Positions 5,783-11,862 of a stretch of 11,862 bases of DNA are shown piece after piece. The notes below the pieces were generated by a model. The model was not told the origin of the DNA. It did not search any database and was given only the letters and a program-made list of their open reading frames with translations. Within the stretch, counting starts at the first letter, position 1, and every line of letters begins with the position of its first letter. The position numbers were made by a program, and so were the translations under genes. The DNA is from Haladaptatiplasma sp964454575 (GTDB lineage Archaea > Thermoplasmatota > Thermoplasmata > Halarchaeoplasmatales > Halarchaeoplasmataceae): NCBI GenBank assembly GCA_964454575.1, contig CAYVTG010000063.1:1-11862 (forward strand). The letters run 5' to 3'.

Positions 5783-6730
5783 TCAGGGCATGTATAGATA
5801 AACCAGATATACCACGTAGGCTGAAACCATCATTATGCCCTGTAATCTTGAAATTTTACCACCTATAAAGACGATGAATGCCAGTATCAGTCCTACACCC
5901 ATCATCATCAACATACCGAAGTACATATGCGACGATATCTCCAAAGGCAATATAAGCGCACACACGCCGATAACCAGCAATATATTCAGTATATTCGCCC
6001 CGATCACATTACCCACGGATATATCAAACTCTTTTTTGTGGGCTGCGACGGAAGATGTGGCTAGTTCAGGGAATGATGTTGCGAGCGCTATTATCGACAG
6101 ACCGATAACGCCTTCCGAAAGCCCGAAATGACCCATGTAGAATACTGCACTTGAGATCATCAATTCAGCACCGATGATTATAGATGCTATCCCTAATAGC
6201 ACCTTCAACAGATCGATCTTCGTGCTGCCCACTCCTCGACCTCCGGATTTACGTACCGTGTCTCGTTCATCCGAATTCCTAGCCTCCCGTATCATGTATA
6301 TCATGTAAATAACCATGATGACGATCAGTAAAGCACCCTGCCATCGCCGGATGATACCTTGAAGAGATAAGATCAACATCAAAATCATAGAACCCAACAT
6401 GAAAGGTATCTCCTTTCGTATGATACCCTTTTTTACCTTTATCGGACGTATGATAGCGCTAACCCCTAAGGCAAGCAGTGTATTTGCGATCACCGAACCG
6501 ACCACATTTCCAACTGCCATCTCCGTGTGCCCCTTAAGTGTAGCGTTTATACTGGATGCCATCTCGGGAAGCGTGGTGCCGAATGAGATCAGTGTCATAC
6601 CTATTATCAATGTGGGAACTCCGAATCTTAGTGCCAGTGAAGCTCCTCCCGAAACCAGTAGGTCCGCCCCTTTGACCAGTACGAAAACACCGGCGGCGAA
6701 CAGCAAGGTCCATAGTAACACTGTCAACAT
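5783..6730 (-). CDS. Sodium/calcium exchanger-type cation antiporter (CaCA superfamily, YrbG-like)
   Basis: 315 residues with about 10 hydrophobic segments, the prokaryotic CaCA size. These proteins swap cytoplasmic Ca2+ (or another cation) for Na+ or H+. The two inverted alpha repeats are clear. Repeat 1 has SFGTTLPEMASS (49-60) then GNVVGSVIAN (75-84); repeat 2 has ATSFPELATSS (217-227) then GNVIGANILN (240-249). Each contains the conserved acidic residue (E56 and E222) that coordinates Ca2+ in the family. A basic/polar cytoplasmic loop at about 148-172 separates the halves. The start is ATG 6730, because a TATA box lies 26-27 nt upstream; an in-frame GTG at 6736 would add two residues. It follows the Na+-pumping decarboxylase operon on the same strand but has its own promoter. 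Confidence 0.92.
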   Translation of the reverse strand: MLTVLLWTLLFAAGVFVLVKGADLLVSGGASLALRFGVPTLIIGMTLISFGTTLPEMASSINATLKGHTEMAVGNVVGSVIANTLLALGVSAIIRPIKVKKGIIRKEIPFMLGSMILMLILSLQGIIRRWQGALLIVIMVIYMIYMIREARNSDERDTVRKSGGRGVGSTKIDLLKVLLGIASIIIGAELMISSAVFYMGHFGLSEGVIGLSIIALATSFPELATSSVAAHKKEFDISVGNVIGANILNILLVIGVCALILPLEISSHMYFGMLMMMGVGLILAFIVFIGGKISRLQGIMMVSAYVVYLVYLYMP

Positions 6731-6752
6731 GGTCACCCCTAATCAAAGGTGG

Positions 6753-6760
6753 ATATATAA
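6753..6760 (-). promoter_or_regulatory. TATA box of the CaCA exchanger gene
   Basis: Reads TTATATAT on the minus strand, centred 26-27 nt before ATG 6730. It indicates that the exchanger is transcribed independently of oadAGB and starts leaderless at 6730 rather than at GTG 6736. Confidence 0.6.
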
Positions 6761-6833
6761 TTATTCACCGTCGAACCGCTGTCTCGTTCATACGTGCATC
6801 GAAGAGTTGCTCGCGGTAAGAACTTACTTTCTA

Positions 6834-7949
6834 TCAACCGAGCAAACCTATCAAAACGCCTGCGGCAGTGGCCGAGCCTATAACACCGGCTACGTTTGGT
6901 CCCATGGCATGCATCAGAAGATGGCTGCGTGGGTTCTCCTTTAGTCCCATCTTTTGAACTACTCTTGCGGCCATGGGTACTGCGGATACTCCGGCGGCGC
7001 CTATCATAGGATTGATGCTGCCGCCTGATAATTTATAGAATACCTGGCCGAGTAACATCCCTCCCGCGGTTGCCGTTGAGAAGGCGAAGATACCCAAGAG
7101 TAATATCTTGATGGTCTGAAGATTTAGAAATATATCTCCGACCATTAAGAAGCCGATACCCAGACCGAGCAGGATAGTGGAGATATTGATCAATTCGTTG
7201 CCTCCACTCTTGGACAGCCTATCCATTACGCCTGATACCTGGAATAGGTTACCCAGCATAAGCATCCCTACTAGAGGTAGGGCGAAGGGAACTATTATTC
7301 CGACTATGATCGTGACCACTATGGGAAACAGTATCTTCTCGATGGGTTTCACCTTCCTGAGCTTGCCCATGGTTATCCCTCTCTGTTCCTTTGTCGATAA
7401 CGCTTTGATGATCGGCGGCTGGATTATGGGCACCAAGGCCATGTATGAATAAGCGGAAACCGTAACAGCGGCTATTATACCCGGCTGGTCACTTACCAGT
7501 CTGGTCGCAGTGTAGATCGCCGTAGGGCCGTCCGCCCCTCCGATGATACCTATCGATGCCGCCTCGCTAAGACCGAACCCCATCATCACTGCTAGTCCGA
7601 GTGCGCAGAATATGCCGATCTGGGCAGCGGCTCCCAGCAAAAAAGTCTTGGGATTGGCCAGGAGTGGAGAAAAATCCGTCATGGTTCCGATGCCCAGGAA
7701 TATGATGAGAGGGATAATACCTGTGGCTATCAATTGGCTGTATATCACTTCCATAAGCCCCCCTGTATCGGTGAGTCCCATTTCGGTACGTGCCACGTTG
7801 GCTAAAAGGGCGGCAAATCCGATAGGCCCTAACAACAGCGGTTCCATCTTCCGGAATATCGCAAGGTATATCAGTACTATGCCAACGGCAACCATCACCC
7901 AATTCTGCCACACTAGTGAGGAGATACCAGTGCTGAAGAGATCTAACAT
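6834..7949 (-). CDS. oadB: Na+-translocating decarboxylase beta subunit (oxaloacetate decarboxylase OadB)
   Basis: 371 residues, very hydrophobic with about 10 or more membrane segments. This is the carboxybiotin decarboxylase that couples CO2 release to Na+ export. The motif IIGGADGPTAIY contains the conserved Asp (D140 here), equivalent to the essential Asp203 of Klebsiella OadB. The C-terminal block HAMGPNVAGVIGSATAAG is also diagnostic, as is the IIFLGIGTMTDFSPLLANP segment. It is shorter than the Klebsiella protein (about 430) and close to the short form found in many anaerobes. Its ATG directly abuts the stop of oadG with no spacer, and a G-rich SD lies inside the end of oadG. The alpha subunit upstream identifies the substrate as oxaloacetate rather than methylmalonyl-CoA or glutaconyl-CoA. 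Confidence 0.95.
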   Translation of the reverse strand: MLDLFSTGISSLVWQNWVMVAVGIVLIYLAIFRKMEPLLLGPIGFAALLANVARTEMGLTDTGGLMEVIYSQLIATGIIPLIIFLGIGTMTDFSPLLANPKTFLLGAAAQIGIFCALGLAVMMGFGLSEAASIGIIGGADGPTAIYTATRLVSDQPGIIAAVTVSAYSYMALVPIIQPPIIKALSTKEQRGITMGKLRKVKPIEKILFPIVVTIIVGIIVPFALPLVGMLMLGNLFQVSGVMDRLSKSGGNELINISTILLGLGIGFLMVGDIFLNLQTIKILLLGIFAFSTATAGGMLLGQVFYKLSGGSINPMIGAAGVSAVPMAARVVQKMGLKENPRSHLLMHAMGPNVAGVIGSATAAGVLIGLLG

Positions 7950-8141
7950 CTACGTGTTCCCCCCTGCTCTGATAGCGGCCACTATAGCAGCTACCTTTTC
8001 CTTTTCATCATCGTCTCTATCACCATAAAATTTCTCCACCAACCACCCCGTTATGTAAGTACTCAAAGTCAGGATCCCCAGTGTGATAAAGACCACTAAT
8101 ATACCGACGAAGATAAGTTCCTGGGTGGTCACTCCGCTCAT
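7950..8141 (-). CDS. oadG: Oxaloacetate decarboxylase gamma chain (OadG-like small membrane subunit)
   Basis: 63 residues with one membrane segment (about 9-31, LIFVGILVVFITLGILTL), a charged stretch (GDRDDDEKEK) and a C-terminal EKVAAIVAAIRAG helix. This is the layout of OadG-type gamma subunits, which tether the soluble alpha subunit to the beta subunit. It is slightly shorter than bacterial OadG (about 80) and lacks an obvious histidine-rich or proline-rich tail. It sits between oadA and oadB, with a GGAGTGAG SD inside the end of oadA and a 4-nt gap. The family is weakly conserved, so the assignment relies on size, topology and position as well as the terminal helix. Confidence 0.85.
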   Translation of the reverse strand: MSGVTTQELIFVGILVVFITLGILTLSTYITGWLVEKFYGDRDDDEKEKVAAIVAAIRAGGNT

Positions 8142-8145
8142 GTAC

Positions 8146-9936
8146 TCACTCCAATAGGGCTATAACATCGCCCTCTTCAACATCCTGTCCCTCTTTTACA
8201 TTTATCGATGATACAACACCGTCTACTGGAGATGTGATATCATTCTCCATCTTCATAGCTTCCAGGACTGCGATGGTGTCCCCTTCGGCCACACGTTCAC
8301 CCTGGGAAACGACTATCTTAAGAATAGTGCCCAACATAGGCGAGGGCACCTTAACATTCTTTTTTGAAGGATTTTTTCTTTTTGTGGTTGAAGGCTGTGT
8401 ACCGCTCGGGTACAGAACGGATACATTGTAGGTCTTGCCGTTCACTTCTATCGTATCCTGGTTTTTCATACGTATTTTATGACCTACTCCGTCCACATCT
8501 ACTTTGAGTTTGACTGGATACTCGACGGCTTTTGTGACGGTCTTGGGAGTTTCACTCTTAGGTTTAAGAGGAAGTTGATCCGATGTAAATTCAGCCTTAG
8601 CCTCTCCTTTGAGGAATTTAAGGCCTACCTGGGGATATATCGCATATGTGAGAGCATCCTCCGGTTTCCTCAGCAGCCCCATATCGTCCAGTTCATCTTT
8701 GTATTTTTTATATGCTGGTTCAAGCACGTCAGACGGCCGTACATCGATAACTTCATCGCGCCAATTGGGGCCGAGTATCTTCTCGTAGAATTTTTCGGAT
8801 ATCTCTCCGGGTGGTTTGCCGTACATACCCCGTAGATAGTTCTTGGTATCTTCGGTCACCCTCTTGTATCTCCCGAATAGAACGTTCATGACCGCCTGGA
8901 CACCTACCAACTGTGAGGAAGGTGTTACCAGAGGCGGATAGCCGAAATCCTTTCTGACCCGGGGGGTTTCTTTCAGTACCTCTTCGTACTTGTCACCGGC
9001 ACCCTGCTGCTCCAACTGGAAAACAAGGTTAGACAGCATCCCGCCGGGTATCTGGTGAACAGTCACCGACGGATCGATGCGGAGTGCGGCATCTCTGTGA
9101 AGATGTGAATATTTATTCCATATATTGTTAAAGTATTCCCTAGCCTCCATCAGAAGGTCCATATCATAGCCGGTGTCGAACTCGGTACCTTCCAGAGCGG
9201 CGACTATCGATTCCGTCGGGGGCTGACCTGTACTTCCGGTTAAAGATGATATCGAAGAATCCAGTACATCAACACCGGCCTCGCAGGCGCGCATGTAAGA
9301 CAGACCGCTCATGCCGGAGGTGTTGTGACTGTGAAGATCTATAGGTATCTTGATGCCGGCATCCTTGCAGCCTTTGATTATATCGTATGCCCTTGAGGGC
9401 GAGATCATGCCGGCCATATCCTTTATGCAAAGGGAATCGCAGCCCATCTTTTCCAGTTTCTTGAAGTCTTCCACATACCGTTCCACAGTGTGTATGGGAG
9501 ATATGGTATAGCAAAGTGAACCCTGGGCGTGTCCTCCTTCTTTTTTCACCGCCTTTATGGGTACTTCCAGGTTACGCAGATCGTTTAGAGCGTCGAATAT
9601 TCTAAAGTAATCGCACCCGTCCTTCTTTGCATAGTGTATGAATGATCTCACGATATCGTCGGGAAAGTTTCTGTAAGCCACTATATTCATAGCCCGTTCC
9701 AGCATCTGCAGCGGTGTGTTGGGCATGTGTTTTTTCAGTGCTTTCAATCTCTCCCAGGGATCTTCATTGAGATAACGGATAGCTACGTCAAAAGTGGCTC
9801 CACCCCATACTTCTAGAGAGAAAAAGCCTATCTTGTCCATTGTCGGGCATATCGGGAGCATATCCTCGGTTCTTAGCCTGGTAGCGAGCACCGATTGATG
9901 CGCATCCCTGAATGTTTGGTCGTGGAGTTTTACCAT
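8146..9936 (-). CDS. oadA: Oxaloacetate decarboxylase alpha subunit, biotin-carrying (OadA; PycB-like)
   Basis: 596 residues from ATG 9936. It transfers the carboxyl group of oxaloacetate to biotin, giving pyruvate; carboxybiotin is then decarboxylated by OadB. The N-terminal carboxyltransferase domain (about 1-280) has LHDQTFRDAHQS, LEVWGGATFD, KDMAG (K172) and the metal-binding DLHSH (H202, H204). A PYC_OADA conserved region follows (about 290-470, with IPGGMLSN and VTPSSQLVG). A Lys/Pro/Thr-rich linker (about 480-525) leads to a biotinyl domain with EAMKMEN. The biotinylated lysine is K562, 34 residues from the end, as usual. ATG 9936 is preferred because GGAGG lies 8 nt upstream and the family starts near here; ATG 9960 and TTG 9969 are in-frame alternatives. 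Archaeal pyruvate carboxylase subunit B is closely related, but oadG and oadB follow directly. Confidence 0.94.
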   Translation of the reverse strand: MVKLHDQTFRDAHQSVLATRLRTEDMLPICPTMDKIGFFSLEVWGGATFDVAIRYLNEDPWERLKALKKHMPNTPLQMLERAMNIVAYRNFPDDIVRSFIHYAKKDGCDYFRIFDALNDLRNLEVPIKAVKKEGGHAQGSLCYTISPIHTVERYVEDFKKLEKMGCDSLCIKDMAGMISPSRAYDIIKGCKDAGIKIPIDLHSHNTSGMSGLSYMRACEAGVDVLDSSISSLTGSTGQPPTESIVAALEGTEFDTGYDMDLLMEAREYFNNIWNKYSHLHRDAALRIDPSVTVHQIPGGMLSNLVFQLEQQGAGDKYEEVLKETPRVRKDFGYPPLVTPSSQLVGVQAVMNVLFGRYKRVTEDTKNYLRGMYGKPPGEISEKFYEKILGPNWRDEVIDVRPSDVLEPAYKKYKDELDDMGLLRKPEDALTYAIYPQVGLKFLKGEAKAEFTSDQLPLKPKSETPKTVTKAVEYPVKLKVDVDGVGHKIRMKNQDTIEVNGKTYNVSVLYPSGTQPSTTKRKNPSKKNVKVPSPMLGTILKIVVSQGERVAEGDTIAVLEAMKMENDITSPVDGVVSSINVKEGQDVEEGDVIALLE

Positions 9937-9944
9937 TTTGGAAG

Positions 9945-9949
9945 CCTCC
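9945..9949 (-). promoter_or_regulatory. Shine-Dalgarno site fixing the OadA start
   Basis: GGAGG on the minus strand, 8 nt before ATG 9936, the same sequence and spacing as at the L18e start. It lies inside the reading frame if translation began at 9960 or 9969, so it decides for the shorter protein. Confidence 0.65.
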
Positions 9950-10000
9950 TCGATGTCCATTGCGGGCAAACGAGTAATCAGCCTGAGGAATGTAGGATGT

Positions 10001-10008
10001 GTATAAAA
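10001..10008 (-). promoter_or_regulatory. TATA box of the oadAGB operon
   Basis: Reads TTTTATAC on the minus strand, in the short gap after the epimerase gene. It predicts a start site near 9978 and a leader of about 40 nt carrying the GGAGG site. Confidence 0.5.
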
Positions 10009-10024
10009 TCTTTGGTCTATCTGA

Positions 10025-11095
10025 TCAATCTAAGATAATGTCCACTATACGCTCCGCCGCCTTGCCGTCTCCGTAAGGACATGAGCCGGGTTTCCACTTT
10101 TCCTGCTCGAACCGATCTATGGCTTGTAGCACGGTATCGGCATCCGTTCCCACTATTTCGGCATGCCCGGATTCTACGGCCTCCGGTCTTTCTGTTGAAT
10201 CTCTCAGGACGAACACTTTAAGGTTGATGTTCGGTGCAGTTGCCTCTTCCTGGATACCTCCGGAATCCGTCAGTATGTACTTTGCTCGTTTCATCAATAT
10301 GAGGAACTCGAAGTAGCCCTGCGGTTTCACAAGGTACATGCCTTTTATACTCTTGAGACGGTCGTATAGCCCCGCCTTTTTGAACATCTTTTCAGCACGA
10401 GGATGTATGGGATATACCTTGTTCCGAGGTATACTCTCGAATATCTCTACCAGCTGCTTGAGAACCTTTCTATCGTCTACGTTTTCGGCACGATGAGCGG
10501 TGATCAATACAAAATCTCCCGGTGTATTGAAATCGAAATCGGCTTTATCTTCGGCAAGTTCCATGTTCTGCATACATGCATCTATGACTGTGTTACCGGT
10601 AACATGGATATCGCCCATCACCTTTTCTTCTCTTAGTATCTCCGCCGATTTTTCCGTAGGTGCAAAGAGCAGATGCGACATATGGTCGGTCAACCGTCTG
10701 TTGTATTCTTCCGGCATACGCAGATCATAGCTGCGAAGCCCGGCTTCCACATGTCCAACTTTTATGCCCAATTTAACCGCAGCTAACGCTCCTGCAAGGA
10801 CGGTGTTCGTGTCGCCCTGTACCAGTACGAGTTCTGTACCCGATTTTTTGAAAGTATCTTCCAATCTCATCAGAGCTTTACCGGTCTGTTCTCCCTGACT
10901 GCCGGAACCCACTGCAAGGTGTACGTTCGGACGCTGGAGTTCGAGCTCTTTGAAAAATATGTCTGAGATGTAATCATCGTAGTGCTGGCCGGTGTGTATA
11001 AGCTGGTGATCTGCATCTCTAGCCGCCAGTGCTCTGACCACTGGTGACATCTTGATTATTTCAGGTCTGGTACCTACTACTACTGCTATCTTCAT
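10025..11095 (-). CDS. wecB: UDP-N-acetylglucosamine 2-epimerase, non-hydrolysing (WecB type)
   Basis: 356 residues from ATG 11095, the normal length for this cytoplasmic enzyme, which interconverts UDP-GlcNAc and UDP-ManNAc for surface polysaccharide or glycoprotein glycans. It has the GT-B fold. Visible motifs are VVVGTRPEIIKM (5-16), GQHYD (36-40), VQGDTNT (92-98, D95), GHVEAGLRS (114-122, E117), MPEEYNR (127-133), the catalytic-region TAHRAENVD (199-207, H201), TDSGGIQEEA (276-285) and LRDSTERPEA (297-306). A start at 11164 would add 23 residues not seen in the family; ATG 11095 also has a TATA box 26-27 nt upstream. It stands alone, between oadAGB and the divergent ftsZ. No UDP-ManNAc dehydrogenase is next to it in this window. 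Confidence 0.95.
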   Translation of the reverse strand: MKIAVVVGTRPEIIKMSPVVRALAARDADHQLIHTGQHYDDYISDIFFKELELQRPNVHLAVGSGSQGEQTGKALMRLEDTFKKSGTELVLVQGDTNTVLAGALAAVKLGIKVGHVEAGLRSYDLRMPEEYNRRLTDHMSHLLFAPTEKSAEILREEKVMGDIHVTGNTVIDACMQNMELAEDKADFDFNTPGDFVLITAHRAENVDDRKVLKQLVEIFESIPRNKVYPIHPRAEKMFKKAGLYDRLKSIKGMYLVKPQGYFEFLILMKRAKYILTDSGGIQEEATAPNINLKVFVLRDSTERPEAVESGHAEIVGTDADTVLQAIDRFEQEKWKPGSCPYGDGKAAERIVDIILD

Positions 11096-11117
11096 GCAGC
11101 ATCCCATCGGCTCATGG

Positions 11118-11125
11118 ATAAATAA
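11118..11125 (-). promoter_or_regulatory. TATA box of the epimerase gene
   Basis: Reads TTATTTAT on the minus strand, centred 26-27 nt upstream of ATG 11095. It supports the shorter, leaderless start. Confidence 0.5.
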
Positions 11126-11180
11126 TTTATCGCTCTTCGATAAACGAACTAGAGCTTGCCCCACCTCTTAGGATAACTTT

Positions 11181-11213
11181 TTGTCTGACGTAAACTCACT
11201 AATTGTCCGACAA
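11181..11213. repeat. TTGTC(T/C)GAC repeat pair, one copy palindromic
   Basis: TTGTCTGAC at 11181-11189 and TTGTC-C-GACAA at 11203-11213, the latter a 5+1+5 inverted repeat, lie 22 bp apart (two helical turns) between the divergent epimerase and ftsZ promoters. They may be a regulator binding site. Confidence 0.3.
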
Positions 11214-11306
11214 TCGAAGATAATATAGATATATGTTGATATCATTCTGACACTCTGAACAGGCATCCAGAAGATTTAATTTCCATCAGACGTTGAATGA
11301 CAATCC

Positions 11307-11314
11307 TTATATAC
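11307..11314 (+). promoter_or_regulatory. Putative TATA box of ftsZ
   Basis: TTATATAC, centred near 11310, predicts transcription start at about 11336-11340. A second, weaker TTTATGG (11327-11333) lies about 26 nt before ATG 11356 and would give a leaderless ftsZ mRNA. Confidence 0.4.
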
Positions 11315-11355
11315 CACTTTACCTTCATTTATGGTAAATATGGATGGGATATCTC

Positions 11356-11862
11356 ATGGAAAAATTAGTAAGTGAAGCTCTTAACAGGCATGAAAGAGAA
11401 AAGGAACTTGGTATCAAGAAACCACGTATAGACGACGGAGTGGCCCCGGAAGACGAAGAACTAAGAAAGCTTTTGGAGACCTTAGAGGTCAAGATAAAGA
11501 TCTTCGGCTGCGGAGGCGGTGGGAGTAATACTGTAGATCGTCTGACACAAGAAGGAATAACTGGAGCCGAATTGATCGCTTGCAATACAGACGCTAAGCA
11601 TCTGCTCCATACTCACGCACAAAAAAAGGTCCTTTTAGGTAAAAATAAGACGAGAGGACTGGGTGCCGGAGCAAGACCTGAGGTAGGTGAAGAATCAGCT
11701 CTTGAAGCCAAGGCAGAATTGAATGAGATAATCGAAGGTTCGGACATCGTGTTCATCACCGCCGGCATGGGCGGAGGAACCGGAACAGGAACCGCCCCGG
11801 TTATCGCAAGCATGGCAAAAGACGAAGGCGCTCTGACCATGGGTATAGTGACTTTCCCCTTC
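11356..11862 (+). CDS. ftsZ: Cell division protein FtsZ (5' part, cut by window end)
   Basis: 169 residues are visible, about half of a usual FtsZ. FtsZ is a GTP-binding tubulin homologue that forms the cytokinetic ring at the membrane. A charged N-terminal extension (about 1-44), common in archaeal FtsZ, precedes the core. Then come FGCGGGGSNTVDRL (50-63), ACNTDAKHL (75-83), TRGLGAGARPEVGE (99-112) and the tubulin signature GMGGGTGTGTAP (137-148), which binds GTP phosphates. The frame is intact to the window end. ATG 11356 is chosen; the in-frame ATG 11344 would add four residues (MGYL) and cannot be excluded. Many euryarchaea have two ftsZ genes; which type this is cannot be settled from this fragment. 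Confidence 0.96.
   Translation, partial: MEKLVSEALNRHEREKELGIKKPRIDDGVAPEDEELRKLLETLEVKIKIFGCGGGGSNTVDRLTQEGITGAELIACNTDAKHLLHTHAQKKVLLGKNKTRGLGAGARPEVGEESALEAKAELNEIIEGSDIVFITAGMGGGTGTGTAPVIASMAKDEGALTMGIVTFPF

Noticed and set aside
6816..6827. GTAAG-AA-CTTAC inverted repeat after oadB as a terminator
   Set aside because: The loop is too short for a stable hairpin and no T-run follows on the minus strand.
6399..6944. 181-codon plus-strand frame spanning the start of the CaCA gene and the end of oadB
   Set aside because: It is antisense to two strongly conserved membrane protein genes; its composition reflects reversed hydrophobic codons.
7543..8028. 161-codon plus-strand frame over oadB and oadG
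   Set aside because: Antisense to the conserved GGADGPT region; no start signals.
9937..9969. N-terminal extension of OadA from TTG 9969 or ATG 9960
   Set aside because: A GGAGG site 8 nt before ATG 9936 and the usual family N terminus point to the shorter protein.
11096..11164. 23-residue N-terminal extension of the epimerase
   Set aside because: The extension runs through a TATA box placed 26-27 nt before ATG 11095 and has no counterpart in the family.

Overview
The window looks like a stretch of an archaeal chromosome, probably from a euryarchaeal-type lineage. A cluster encodes the archaeal/eukaryotic-type ribosomal proteins eL18 (L18e), uL13 and uS9 together with the RNA polymerase zinc subunit Rpo10 (RpoN). 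TATA-like boxes sit about 23-27 nt upstream of most first start codons, so many first genes appear to be leaderless, whereas downstream operon genes carry Shine-Dalgarno (SD) sequences. FtsZ plus a biotin-dependent Na+-pumping decarboxylase would fit a Thermoplasmata-like or other anaerobic euryarchaeal lineage. This placement is inference; no 16S rRNA is present.

Layout. 41-619 (-): membrane protein of unknown function. 749-1852 (+): winged-helix protein of the AlkZ/YcaQ (HTH_42) family, a likely DNA glycosylase. 1927-3320 (+): the rpl18e-rpl13-rps9-rpoN operon, followed by tRNA-Pro(GGG) at 3340-3417. 3427-4848 (-): MATE exporter. 4955-5776 (+): short GT4-like glycosyltransferase. 5783-6730 (-): CaCA-type cation exchanger. 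6834-9936 (-): oadA-oadG-oadB, a complete Na+-translocating oxaloacetate decarboxylase operon. 10025-11095 (-): UDP-GlcNAc 2-epimerase. 11356-11862 (+): 5' part of ftsZ, cut by the window end.

How the genes fit together. The oadAGB enzyme would couple oxaloacetate decarboxylation to Na+ export. The adjacent CaCA exchanger, and possibly the MATE exporter, could spend that Na+ gradient. The epimerase and glycosyltransferase suggest surface glycan synthesis, but they are not adjacent. The translation/transcription operon and ftsZ are core housekeeping.

The window is gene-dense, with no gene-free stretch above 300 bases. I saw no IS element, CRISPR array, prophage or plasmid signature. I do not see a clearly new multi-gene system. 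The best leads are the Na+ module, the archaeal AlkZ-like protein, the minimal glycosyltransferase, the unknown membrane protein, and small regulatory structures around the tRNA and ftsZ.
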